Source: a virus. Taken from it: a stretch of DNA of 42,774 nt. The notes under the pieces are model-generated. The model made no database searches and was not told the DNA's origin. It saw nothing but the letters and a program-made list of their open reading frames with translations. Numbering within the stretch: position 1 is the stretch's first letter; the number at the start of each line of letters is the position of its first letter. The translations under genes and the position numbers were made by a program. Shown in pieces: positions 7,613-14,265 of this stretch. The stretch covers positions 1 to 42,774 of IMG/VR virus record IMGVR_UViG_3300011116_000716; one strand, given 5' to 3'.

Positions 7613-7656
7613 GTCGTGGAGTGCCCTACGCTCCGCGACGCCAAACTACAGTAGGG
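7613..7656 (+). promoter_or_regulatory. H-type RNA pseudoknot over the ribosome binding site of the nuclease gene
   Basis: Stem 1 has 9 pairs (GTCGTGGAG 7613-7621 with CTCCGCGAC 7631-7639, one G-U). Its loop CCCTAC (7624-7629) pairs perfectly with GTAGGG (7651-7656). Connectors of 2, 1 and 11 bases have good H-type geometry. GTAGGG contains the only Shine-Dalgarno-like sequence before ATG 7661, so the fold would hide the ribosome binding site. It may be a translational switch or the 3' end of the structured RNA. Confidence 0.6.
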
Positions 7657-7660
7657 AACA

Positions 7661-8209
7661 ATGCAAATCACATTTTCAGAAAGAGAGTTAGAAGACTTTC
7701 TTTGCACAGGTAAAAATTTAGAGAAATATTTAGGACTAAAGTTTATTGCTCGGCAGGTTAATATTGCGCCAGCTGGAATAATTGATACTTTAGCTTACCA
7801 TAAGCAAAGTAAAACATGGGTTATTATTGAATTAAAAAAGGACATAATTGGAGATGCTGCCCTTTTGCAAATCTTATCTTATTTAAATTATTACAAGGCT
7901 ACAAACCCAGAATTTGAATATAAAGATTTTCTGAGAAAGAGAAAATTTTCAGGATTATTAGTGGGCAGCTCTTTAGATCACAATTCTAATTTTATCCGAA
8001 AAATTTTATGCTCCAAACATAGCCTCTCACACAGAGAAGGCGCTATTTGCTACACGCTATTTAGAATAAACTTAGAAACTGGTATTAGCTTTGATTATAT
8101 GTCACCATTTATAGACTCATACACTAGAGAGTTAGATGATATTAGGTGGGAAGGATTACAAGGAAGGTATCTTAAAATAGATAAAAATTTAAAACATTTT
8201 GAATTTTAA
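7661..8209 (+). CDS. PD-(D/E)XK endonuclease, NucS/DUF91-like
   Basis: 182 residues. The nuclease core is seen at residues 40-80: G39-I-I-D42 (metal ligand), E57-L-K59 (WVIIELKK), and Q70 in LLQILSYLNYYK. This order of ID, ExK and QxxxY is shared with the C-terminal domain of NucS and other DUF91 proteins, which cut branched or mismatched DNA. The N-terminal branched-DNA-binding half of NucS is absent. The gene lies directly before the replication genes, so a role in replication, recombination or host DNA degradation is plausible. Translation may be controlled by the pseudoknot at 7613-7656. Confidence 0.72.
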   Translation: MQITFSERELEDFLCTGKNLEKYLGLKFIARQVNIAPAGIIDTLAYHKQSKTWVIIELKKDIIGDAALLQILSYLNYYKATNPEFEYKDFLRKRKFSGLLVGSSLDHNSNFIRKILCSKHSLSHREGAICYTLFRINLETGISFDYMSPFIDSYTRELDDIRWEGLQGRYLKIDKNLKHFEF

Positions 8210-8211
8210 CT

Positions 8212-9132
8212 ATGACAATAGGATTCATAAAACTTCATCGAAAAATAACAGACTGGGAATGGTATTCTGATGTTAATACGTGCCGCCTTTTCCTACATCT
8301 TCTCCTGACCGCTAAATTTAAAGACGAGAAGTGGCGCGGCATAGATATTAAAAGGGGGCAAGTTCTTACTGGTCGCATGAGCCTAGCAAAATCAACGTCT
8401 CTTACAGAGAGCCAGATAAGGACTGCAATTTCTAAACTTAAATCAACCAACGAAATATCTATCAAAATCACCAGCGAGTTCTCTATTATCACGCTTACGA
8501 ACTACGATCTATACCAATCACGCTCAGAAATAAATGACCAGCAAAATGACCAACCCCTTGCCGAGAAAGTATCCAGCCAATCGCCAACTAATGACCAACC
8601 AATCGCCACAGATAAACAAATACAAGAAGAACAAGAATTAAAAAGAATAGAAGAAGAAAAGAAATTATTGATCGAAAATCAATTTAAATCATTTTGGGAA
8701 TCATACAAAGCAATTCACACTGGAAAGGGAGTAAAAAAAGAAGCTAACCAAGCCTTTTTGAAAGCTCTAAAAAAAACCTCTTTTGGTGAGATTGAACAAG
8801 GACTTAAAAACTATATGGCTGAATGTCACTCTAAAAACATTTACACCAAGCAAGTTTCAGTTTGGCTAAACAAAGAATGCTGGAATGGAGATTATTCTAC
8901 CCCTAGTCAAAAGCCCATTATTCCGTCAAATCCTCTAATCGAGAAATTAAACTCTATTGCTGGCAAAGATCTTTTTAAAAAGACCGAAATCTCTTACGAT
9001 CAAATTCTACTTCGTTGCCACAATGTAAAACTATCAAAAGAAGCAAAGCAATTACCAGTTGAGACAAAAGAAAAAATCAAAGAAGAAATGCTAAAAAGCT
9101 TTCCTGACAAAACCTTAACCGTCACCTACTAA
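8212..9132 (+). CDS. Replication initiator / helicase-loader protein (lambda O-like)
   Basis: 306 residues. The N-terminal domain (GFIKLHRKITDWEWYSDVNT to about residue 105) is the winged-helix domain common to phage replication initiators and DnaD-like organisers, with the hallmark GFIKLHRKI-W-W and SLAKSTSLTESQIRTAISKL. A low-complexity Q/E/K-rich linker (about 105-160) follows and overlies the candidate origin. The C-terminal part (residues 155-225, FWESYKAIHTGKGVKKEANQ) is helical and may contact the helicase. The stop overlaps the dnaB start (TAATG), so initiator and helicase are coupled. The family assignment of the N-domain is firm. Confidence 0.82.
   Translation: MTIGFIKLHRKITDWEWYSDVNTCRLFLHLLLTAKFKDEKWRGIDIKRGQVLTGRMSLAKSTSLTESQIRTAISKLKSTNEISIKITSEFSIITLTNYDLYQSRSEINDQQNDQPLAEKVSSQSPTNDQPIATDKQIQEEQELKRIEEEKKLLIENQFKSFWESYKAIHTGKGVKKEANQAFLKALKKTSFGEIEQGLKNYMAECHSKNIYTKQVSVWLNKECWNGDYSTPSQKPIIPSNPLIEKLNSIAGKDLFKKTEISYDQILLRCHNVKLSKEAKQLPVETKEKIKEEMLKSFPDKTLTVTY
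8534..8608 (+). other. Candidate replication origin with iteron-like repeats inside the initiator gene
   Basis: ATGACCA occurs at 8534-8540, 8546-8552 and 8591-8597. The 10-mer ATGACCAACC occurs at 8546 and 8591, and CCAATCGCCA at 8577-8586 and 8599-8608 (22-base period). A strongly AT- and purine-rich tract follows (8609-8700). Iterons plus an AT-rich unwinding region within the linker of the initiator gene is the lambda O arrangement. The origin reading is inference from that layout. Confidence 0.5.
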
Positions 9133-10415
9133 TGCTATTAAACAAATTTACCAATATTGAGTCGGAACAAGCTGTCCTAGGCACTATTTTAATCAACAAT
9201 GCCTACTTAGCCAGAGTTTCTGACTTCCTAGAAGATAAACACTTTTTTGAACCAGCTCACCAAGCAATCTACGCTAGAATTGTCGAAGTCGCTAAAGATT
9301 CTACTGCAAACCAAGTCACCCTAAAGAACTTTTTTGAGGCAAATGAAGCAACTAAAGCAACTGGTGGCGTTCTTTATCTTTCAACACTTTTAGGTGCGTC
9401 TTGTTCAATTATCGACATTCGTGATTATGCTAAACAGATTGTCGAGCTTTGGAAAAAAAGAGAGATAGAGTTTCTCTTGAAAGAATCACTTGAAAATCTT
9501 GCTGAGAAAAAACTTGAACCTCTTATGGCAAAACTCACTAATGAAATTGCGGGGCTTTCAATTGAATCAGAAGTGCGTAAAACGGTCAAACTTGGCGATG
9601 TGGCGAAGAAAGTAAATGAGAATAGGGAAAAGGGCATTAAACCAAAAATAACCCCTTCCTTGCTCAAATCATTCGATGAAAAACTAAATGGCGGGTTCTA
9701 TTCAAAAAGATTGTATGTTTTGGCTGCTGCTGCTGGTTGTGGTAAAACTTCACTTTCGGTGCAACTTCTTCTTACATCAGCTATGCAGGGTAAGAACTGT
9801 TTATTTTTTTCAATGGAGATGGACGAAGAGGAAATTTATTTCAAAGGAATATCCTATCTTGCCTCAGTGCCAGCTTGGAAAATGCAAAGAGGATTGCCTT
9901 TGAATCAAGGAGAAACCGAGGCAAAAATGAGGGCAGACAAACAACTAGATGACTTGCCAATTTTTGTGAATGGTACAGATAAAGCCAGAGTTTCATCACT
10001 CGAAACCTTACTTAAAAGACAAATCAATATGACGCCAGTGGACTTGGTAATTGTGGATTACATTCAGATTATTGACACCGACCAAGACAAAAACATAAAT
10101 CAGGCTGATTTAATTAAAAGAAATACCACTGCCCTTAAGAACATGGCAAAGAAATATGATGTTGCTGTGATTGCTCTTTCTCAGATTAAGAGAAATGACA
10201 ATAAAGAGCCAACCCTTGAAGATCTAAAGGGGTCAGGTGGTATTGGCGAAGATGCTGATATGGTGATGATTTTATACACGCCAGACAAGGATTCTAAGGA
10301 GAAGGTTAGAGATATTAAGATGATGATAAGGAAAAACCGTTGGGGGGCGTTAGGGGAAACTCAAATGTCTTTTGACGGAGAATTTGGGCGATTTATTGAA
10401 AACGATAATTTTTAA
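9132..10415 (+). CDS. dnaB: Replicative DNA helicase, DnaB family
   Basis: 427 residues, with the two DnaB domains in order. The N-terminal helical domain begins SEQAVLGTILIN (residues 11-22). The RecA-like motor has Walker A AAGCGKTS (200-207), the ME motif FFSMEMDEEE (225-234), Walker B DLVIVDYIQII (304-314), the sensor LSQIKR (349-354) and DLKGSGGIGEDADMVMIL (364-381). As a hexamer it unwinds DNA at the phage fork. No phage primase or polymerase was recognised, so the host replisome is probably loaded by the initiator encoded just upstream. Confidence 0.95.
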   Translation: MLLNKFTNIESEQAVLGTILINNAYLARVSDFLEDKHFFEPAHQAIYARIVEVAKDSTANQVTLKNFFEANEATKATGGVLYLSTLLGASCSIIDIRDYAKQIVELWKKREIEFLLKESLENLAEKKLEPLMAKLTNEIAGLSIESEVRKTVKLGDVAKKVNENREKGIKPKITPSLLKSFDEKLNGGFYSKRLYVLAAAAGCGKTSLSVQLLLTSAMQGKNCLFFSMEMDEEEIYFKGISYLASVPAWKMQRGLPLNQGETEAKMRADKQLDDLPIFVNGTDKARVSSLETLLKRQINMTPVDLVIVDYIQIIDTDQDKNINQADLIKRNTTALKNMAKKYDVAVIALSQIKRNDNKEPTLEDLKGSGGIGEDADMVMILYTPDKDSKEKVRDIKMMIRKNRWGALGETQMSFDGEFGRFIENDNF

Positions 10416-10417
10416 CT

Positions 10418-10678
10418 ATGGAACACACAGAAAAATCAAGATTTTTTGAACAAACTTACATCGACTTAGTTGATTGTCATTCTGACATTAAATTCACGAA
10501 TGAACTGACTGGTTTTGAAGAAGATCGAGCAAGCAAGCTTATAAACTTTTGCCGCATAGTTTGCGATGAGTTTAAGGATGATGAAAGATTTTCTGACCTA
10601 TTCTTGCCTCGTGATAAAGGCCCAAGACATATCAGCGAGCTTATGGAAGAATTTTTGGACAAGAAAGGTATAAAATAA
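10418..10678 (+). CDS. Hypothetical acidic protein, 86 residues
   Basis: Follows dnaB by two bases. It is acidic and helical, with several Phe and Asp residues (EFKDDERFSDLFLPRDKG). No family recognised. No clear ribosome binding site is present, so translation may depend on coupling to the helicase gene. Confidence 0.6.
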   Translation: MEHTEKSRFFEQTYIDLVDCHSDIKFTNELTGFEEDRASKLINFCRIVCDEFKDDERFSDLFLPRDKGPRHISELMEEFLDKKGIK

Positions 10679-10723
10679 CAGAGAGTTTGGAAGATTTACT
10701 GAAATTTAATTTTTGAGAGGAAA

Positions 10724-10954
10724 ATGATAATTGGAAATGGAGAGAACCCAACTTTTTTACATATAGAAGTAAAAAATATTGAAGAAAGGCATAAGCAAAC
10801 GAAAGGAGGCGCAAGGATAGATTTAAGGGGAGATTTTTTTGCAGAAACAAGAAAAATAGGAAAAGAATTTGAAAGTAAAGCGACATTTTATCTAACTTCT
10901 AAGCAATGCGGAGAATTAATAAAATTATTAAGAATAGCAAAAAATTACAAATAA
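10724..10954 (+). CDS. Hypothetical protein, 76 residues
   Basis: Ribosome binding site GAGAGG just before ATG 10724. The first part is beta-like (TFLHIEVKNI), the middle is basic and the end is helical (SKQCGELIKLLRIAKNYK). No family recognised. The 45-base gap before it holds nothing notable. Confidence 0.6.
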   Translation: MIIGNGENPTFLHIEVKNIEERHKQTKGGARIDLRGDFFAETRKIGKEFESKATFYLTSKQCGELIKLLRIAKNYK

Positions 10955-10956
10955 TT

Positions 10957-11133
10957 ATGATTCACATTAAAAACATACTAGCAAAAACCGTAGAAAACGC
11001 AAGCAAAGCTAAATTCTACCGCACCAACCGAGACATATTCCTACGCTATTTTGAAAGCCGTGAGCAATATGAGGCTTTGATACTAGCGGGGAATTTTAAG
11101 AAGATGGACGAGATTATTAAGGAGGGGAAATGA
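10957..11133 (+). CDS. Hypothetical basic protein, 58 residues
   Basis: ATG 10957, two bases after the preceding stop, is preferred over an in-frame ATG at 10906 that lies inside the upstream gene. The product is lysine-rich (MIHIKNILAKTVENASKAKF) and ends in DEIIKEGK. That ending is shared with the product of 11742-12002 because the coding sequence contains the conserved junction and ribosome binding site of the next gene. Confidence 0.55.
   Translation: MIHIKNILAKTVENASKAKFYRTNRDIFLRYFESREQYEALILAGNFKKMDEIIKEGK
11116..11133 (+). repeat. Gene-junction repeat, copy 1
   Basis: An 18-base sequence (ATTAAGGAGGGGAAATGA) joins the end of one gene to the start of the next and is identical at 11985-12002. 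A close variant lies at 11728-11745. It supplies the ribosome binding site and start codon, and encodes the C-terminal residues of the preceding protein. Confidence 0.75.
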
Positions 11134-11732
11134 AAGTAATAATAGGTGAACACATCACAACGCCATATAGCGACATTAATGGGAATATGCTTACCATAGA
11201 AGCTGCTAATTATCAGAAGTGTAATTTTGATGTAAGGGCTTTGATGCCTAATATCCAAAGATCAATTTTTGAAGATTGCATTTTTGAGAATATGGAATTT
11301 ACGCAAATTGCGCCAAATACCGTATTTAGAAGATGTATTTTTAAAAAAGTAAGATTCTACGATGATCCTCGCCCACGTTTAGAAGGAGTGATTTTTGATA
11401 AATGTAAATTTATATCATCTAGGGTCTCTTGGAGAATGGAGGACGGAGTTATTGATGCAAAGTTTGATGAGTGTGGTCTGTATGAGTTAAGATTTAATAA
11501 TAGCAGTGTCAAATTAGAATTCGAAAAATACTCGCAAAATCTTTGTTATTTAATTAAGCCACACTCAGCCGCGATTGCCCCATATGAGTCTTTAGCCTTC
11601 TCAAATTGCTCTAAACTTGAATTACTTGGGTTTGTAAAAAATGAAGGGCATGGCATAGTAATTTGCGATGAAAAAGATATTGCAAAAATAGGCATGATTC
11701 TTGGGATCAATAGAGATAGTTCTTATAATTAA
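11130..11732 (+). CDS. Pentapeptide-repeat-like protein
   Basis: 200 residues. From about residue 45 to 125 there is a loose five-residue periodicity with Phe/Leu at the centre and Cys or small residues around it: SIFEDCIFENMEF, TVFRRCIFKKVRF, VIFDKCKFISS, AKFDECGLYELRF. This is the hallmark of the right-handed quadrilateral beta-helix of pentapeptide-repeat proteins. Some members mimic DNA and inhibit gyrase. The C-terminal 50 residues do not continue the repeat. The start overlaps the preceding stop (ATGA) with a strong GGAGGGG site. The fold is probable, the function is not known. Confidence 0.65.
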   Translation: MKVIIGEHITTPYSDINGNMLTIEAANYQKCNFDVRALMPNIQRSIFEDCIFENMEFTQIAPNTVFRRCIFKKVRFYDDPRPRLEGVIFDKCKFISSRVSWRMEDGVIDAKFDECGLYELRFNNSSVKLEFEKYSQNLCYLIKPHSAAIAPYESLAFSNCSKLELLGFVKNEGHGIVICDEKDIAKIGMILGINRDSSYN

Positions 11733-11745
11733 GGAGGGAAAGTGA
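11728..11745 (+). repeat. Gene-junction repeat, variant copy
   Basis: ATTAAGGAGGGAAAGTGA resembles the 18-base junction repeat at 11116 and 11985 but leads into a GTG start. Here the upstream gene stops inside the repeat (TAA at 11730-11732) and does not read through it. Confidence 0.6.
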
Positions 11746-12002
11746 ATTGGAGAACAATTGATACCAGACCAACCGAAGATTGTAAAAGCTTTCTAGTTGC
11801 ACTGCCAAAGAATGACATGGCAGACTATATAATTCTACAAGTATCTAATTTTGAGGGAAATATGTATCCAGACCACTTAAATGGGTTAATTGATTGGAGT
11901 GACCGAGTGCTTACCGCCACCCATTGGTGCAATTTAATAGATGCTCCAAGGGAGCAAGTGACAATCGAAATAAAAGATGAAATAATTAAGGAGGGGAAAT
12001 GA
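11742..12002 (+). CDS. DUF551-like protein
   Basis: 86 residues from a GTG start with strong ribosome binding site AAGGAGGG. The N-terminus NWRTIDTRPTEDCKSFLVAL and the near C-terminal ATHWCNLIDAPRE match the W-x-P and THW-x-P signature of the small phage and prophage family DUF551, whose function is unknown. The C-terminal extension ends DEIIKEGK, encoded by the junction repeat. Confidence 0.7.
   Translation: MNWRTIDTRPTEDCKSFLVALPKNDMADYIILQVSNFEGNMYPDHLNGLIDWSDRVLTATHWCNLIDAPREQVTIEIKDEIIKEGK
11985..12002 (+). repeat. Gene-junction repeat, copy 2
   Basis: Identical over 18 bases to 11116-11133. The similarity extends upstream through the codons for DEIIKEGK, with only synonymous or near-synonymous differences. 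It carries the ribosome binding site and ATGA overlap for the gene at 11999. Confidence 0.75.
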
Positions 12003-12382
12003 ACTTAGAAAAATTAAAACATATTTTAAACTTAGAATCCAGAGAAGAGGTGAAAGAAATGCTCTTCTTGGAACAGCTTTCAAAAGAAGAGGACATTATA
12101 CCGAAAATTCTTCAACTTCTTCAGGCGGAGAGAGTCAGAAATCAAAGCCTCATTTCTGATATGAACTTTGAGCTTTCGCGCACTTTTGCCTACATTGCCG
12201 AAGCAGGATTTGATAAAAAGAAAAAGGGATTTAGTGCGGAGTTTGTTCTCGGAGAAATTAAGGCTTTATATCGCAAATATAAAACAACAATTTCACACAC
12301 ATACAGGAAAAGTGAATGGGCTAAAGAACATTTAGCGGATGTTTATCCTGAAGACGTAAAGAAAAAGAGAGATTCGAAATGA
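11999..12382 (+). CDS. Hypothetical helical protein, 127 residues
   Basis: ATGA overlap with the upstream gene. The protein is almost wholly helical and highly charged, with coiled-coil-like stretches (EEVKEMLFLEQLSKEEDIIP) and a basic C-terminus (DVKKKRDSK). No family recognised. It overlaps the next start by four bases. Confidence 0.6.
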   Translation: MNLEKLKHILNLESREEVKEMLFLEQLSKEEDIIPKILQLLQAERVRNQSLISDMNFELSRTFAYIAEAGFDKKKKGFSAEFVLGEIKALYRKYKTTISHTYRKSEWAKEHLADVYPEDVKKKRDSK

Positions 12383-12555
12383 GCATACAAAGTATACACA
12401 TTGTAAATACACCCATCCTAAAAAAACTAAAGCTAAAACTTTTTGGCAAATTAGTTAAGAAAGAAGTGATGGATTATGGCACTTTTGCAATTGAATTATG
12501 CGACTACACCTACAGGGGCAAGGATTGGTTCTTGATTAGAAAAATAATAAAATAG
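12379..12555 (+). CDS. Hypothetical basic protein, 58 residues
   Basis: Starts with an ATGA overlap at 12379. It has a lysine-rich amphipathic segment (ILKKLKLKLFGKLVKKEV, residues 13-30) followed by an aromatic region (YTYRGKDWFLIRKIIK). The first half could bind membranes or nucleic acid. No family recognised. Confidence 0.5.
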   Translation: MSIQSIHIVNTPILKKLKLKLFGKLVKKEVMDYGTFAIELCDYTYRGKDWFLIRKIIK

Positions 12556-12559
12556 GGGG

Positions 12560-12588
12560 TTGCAATTTAAAATAGTAGTATGTATTTT
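12560..12588 (+). promoter_or_regulatory. Internal early promoter candidate
   Basis: TTGCAA (12560-12565), a 17-base spacer and TATTTT (12583-12588), each 4 of 6 to the sigma70 consensus. It sits in a 64-base gap before the gene at 12620. Its -10 hexamer is covered by the inverted repeat at 12579-12595. Confidence 0.45.
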
Positions 12589-12595
12589 ATACATA
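12579..12595. promoter_or_regulatory. Operator-like inverted repeat over the promoter at 12560
   Basis: TATGTAT-TTT-ATACATA is a perfect 7-base inverted repeat, with half-site centres 10 bases apart. It overlaps the -10 element, so a bound protein would block transcription. The same half-site ATACATA occurs twice in the promoter of the ribbon-helix-helix gene (18648-18665). Confidence 0.5.
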
Positions 12596-12619
12596 TCGAC
12601 AACAATAAACGAGGGGAAA

Positions 12620-12733
12620 ATGATTAAGATTGTTTTATACGTTATTGCTTTCGTCAATCAACCATACATTGCTTTGATTGTATTAATAATAGATATTCTG
12701 ACATCTGCATTTACGATAAATATTTCGGAATAA
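12620..12733 (+). CDS. Tiny hydrophobic membrane protein, 37 residues
   Basis: ATG 12620 follows a strong GAGGGG site. Nearly the whole product is hydrophobic (IVLYVIAFVN and YIALIVLIIDILTSAF), fitting one or two short membrane passes. Function unknown. The clear ribosome binding site and position downstream of a promoter candidate support that it is real. Confidence 0.5.
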   Translation: MIKIVLYVIAFVNQPYIALIVLIIDILTSAFTINISE

Positions 12734-12750
12734 AACTAAATGAGGGAAAA

Positions 12751-12966
12751 ATGAACAACGCAGCACTTACTGACATTAAAAATTTAATCGACCAAGAATT
12801 TGACGATTTGGAGCCAGAGGACTTTTTAGATTTCTTTAATGAGATTAAGGAAGCTGGTCAGAAATTAGCAGACTTAGCGCAGAATAAAATTAACCAAAGA
12901 GTTGAGTATTTAGTTGATAGTTTTGGCGGTGATGATTGCACAATGAGAAGTTTGAAGGGGGAGTGA
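12751..12966 (+). CDS. Hypothetical acidic protein, 71 residues
   Basis: Ribosome binding site GAGGG before ATG 12751. Helical and strongly acidic in the first half (DQEFDDLEPEDFLDFFNEIK). No family recognised. It overlaps the next gene by one base. Confidence 0.6.
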   Translation: MNNAALTDIKNLIDQEFDDLEPEDFLDFFNEIKEAGQKLADLAQNKINQRVEYLVDSFGGDDCTMRSLKGE

Positions 12967-13145
12967 TGCCAAAATATAAAGTAAGAGTCACTAAAACAAC
13001 TGAACACTACGAAGTGATAGAGGTTGATGCAGAAACTGACCTAGAGGCCAGAAGAAATGCAATATTAATTCTGAAGGATGATGATAGCGAGCTTCGGTGG
13101 ATTAGAGATAAGGTTGGGTTTAGAGCGGAGGTAGTTCATGAATAG
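12966..13145 (+). CDS. Hypothetical protein, 59 residues
   Basis: Start placed at ATG 12966 (MPKYKVRVTKTTEHYEVIEV) after AAGGGGGAG. An in-frame ATG at 12936 would lie inside the upstream gene. Strand-strand-helix-strand pattern with ETDLEARRNAILIL as the helix, a layout common in small phage proteins of unknown function. Confidence 0.6.
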   Translation: MPKYKVRVTKTTEHYEVIEVDAETDLEARRNAILILKDDDSELRWIRDKVGFRAEVVHE

Positions 13146-13308
13146 GAATTACCAAGAAGAGCATCTTAAGTTTGTAAAAAAACAAAGAAAATTCTTAGCA
13201 GAAAAGCAAAAGTTTGACGTAGTAATGAAAACTTTTGAATCTGGTATTAAGGCAATAATCTTGGAGCAAGAAAGAATTAATAAACACTTTATTTTGGGTA
13301 AGTTATGA
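13138..13308 (+). CDS. Hypothetical basic helical protein, 56 residues
   Basis: Starts at ATG 13138, overlapping the preceding gene by eight bases, with GGAGG 7 bases upstream. Highly charged helix (EEHLKFVKKQRKFLAEKQKF). No family recognised. Confidence 0.5.
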   Translation: MNRNYQEEHLKFVKKQRKFLAEKQKFDVVMKTFESGIKAIILEQERINKHFILGKL

Positions 13309-13364
13309 ATGAGAGAGATTCACAGGAATATTATTGGTATTACGCAAGTCAAATTAACAAATAG
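13305..13364 (+). CDS. Possible 19-residue micro-ORF
   Basis: ATG 13305 overlaps the preceding stop (ATGA) and reads MNERDSQEYYWYYASQINK before stopping eight bases before bet. The aromatic YYWYY core is unusual. It could be a translational bridge into bet or chance. Confidence 0.25.
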   Translation: MNERDSQEYYWYYASQINK

Positions 13365-13371
13365 GTAAAAC

Positions 13372-14238
13372 ATGACAAAAGAAATAGCGTTAGTAAATTT
13401 TAATCAAGAGCAAATCAAATTAATCAAATCGCAGATTGCGCCAAAAGCCAGCAATGCAGAATTGGAATTGTTTTTGTACCAAGCAAAAAGAACTGGCTTA
13501 GATCCTTTGACCCGCCAGATTTATGCAATTTTTAGAAACGTAAAAGAAAAAGAATACGGAAAAGATGTTTGGAAACAAAAAATGACTATCCAAACCTCAA
13601 TTGACGGTTTTAGAGTTATCGCAGAAAGAAGTGGTGATTACGGCGGACAAGATGAGCCTATTTTTGTAGAGCAGGAAGGTAAACTGATTTCTTGCAAGGT
13701 CGTTGTTTATCGTTTTCGTGGCGATGTTCGTTATCCTGCTGCTGTCGGTGTAGCATATTGGTCAGAATATGCTCAGGTTGATGATAAAAACCAGCCAACA
13801 GGCTTATGGAAAAAAATGCCTCATACTATGCTTGCAAAAGTAGCTGAGGCTTTGGCTTTAAGAAAAGCTTATCCACAAGATTTATCTGGGCTTTACACCT
13901 CGGATGAAATGAATCAAGCTGACGAGGTAAAAGTTGTGGAGCCAGTAATTTTAGAGCAAAAAGAAGCTCCTAGAAATGCCCTTGGTTTTTCTCCCAATGG
14001 AGATTTAGCTAAGGGAGTTGATATGCAAGAAACTCAGATTGCGGAAAACAAAAAGCTTGCAGAGCGATTGATTGCACGAATTAACCAAGTGGGAAGTGCG
14101 GCAGAATTACAAGGTTGGCTAGAGGAAAAAGCTGTTGTTAGCGCTTATGATAAACTTGACAAATATCTACCAGAGACCTTTGCAGAAGTTAAAAGGGCAG
14201 AGCTGGCTATGTTTGAGAAGTTAGATCCGAATGATTAA
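13372..14238 (+). CDS. bet: Single-strand annealing recombinase, Bet/RecT family
   Basis: 288 residues. The first 185 contain the Red-beta signature: ELFLYQAKRTGLDPLTRQIYA (about 28-48), MTIQTSIDGFRVIAERSGDYGGQ (about 68-90), and MPHTMLAKVAEALALRKAYP (about 146-165). The C-terminal 100 residues are variable and end acidic. It anneals complementary single strands during phage recombination and usually works with an exonuclease and SSB. SSB lies at 16679. No lambda Exo or YqaJ homolog was recognised, so the partner nuclease may be one of the other nucleases of this block. Confidence 0.92.
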   Translation: MTKEIALVNFNQEQIKLIKSQIAPKASNAELELFLYQAKRTGLDPLTRQIYAIFRNVKEKEYGKDVWKQKMTIQTSIDGFRVIAERSGDYGGQDEPIFVEQEGKLISCKVVVYRFRGDVRYPAAVGVAYWSEYAQVDDKNQPTGLWKKMPHTMLAKVAEALALRKAYPQDLSGLYTSDEMNQADEVKVVEPVILEQKEAPRNALGFSPNGDLAKGVDMQETQIAENKKLAERLIARINQVGSAAELQGWLEEKAVVSAYDKLDKYLPETFAEVKRAELAMFEKLDPND

Positions 14239-14265
14239 TTTTTTTAACCAAATGGGGTGGGGTAG

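Larger units (their letters stand above)
7031..7660 (+). ncRNA. Candidate large structured non-coding RNA
   Basis: This 630-base stretch has no convincing gene, is richer in G and G-runs than its surroundings, and is dense in helices. Visible are: 9-bp stem 7063-7071/7110-7118 enclosing a T-arm-like hairpin; long hairpin 7133-7174 (10 bp plus an imperfect extension); GAGCT-GAAA-AGCTC (7180-7193); CGTC-TTTA-GACG (7204-7215); 6-bp hairpin 7284-7289/7301-7306; 5-bp hairpin 7330-7334/7343-7347; 6-bp hairpin 7362-7367/7375-7380; 9-bp helix 7396-7404/7457-7465; 10-bp helix 7424-7433/7467-7476, which makes a pseudoknot with the previous helix; hairpin 7441-7455; terminal pseudoknot 7613-7656. Large ornate RNAs such as GOLLD and ROOL occur in phages near tRNA genes. 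Membership here is not shown. The plus strand is assumed from the neighbours. Confidence 0.6.
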
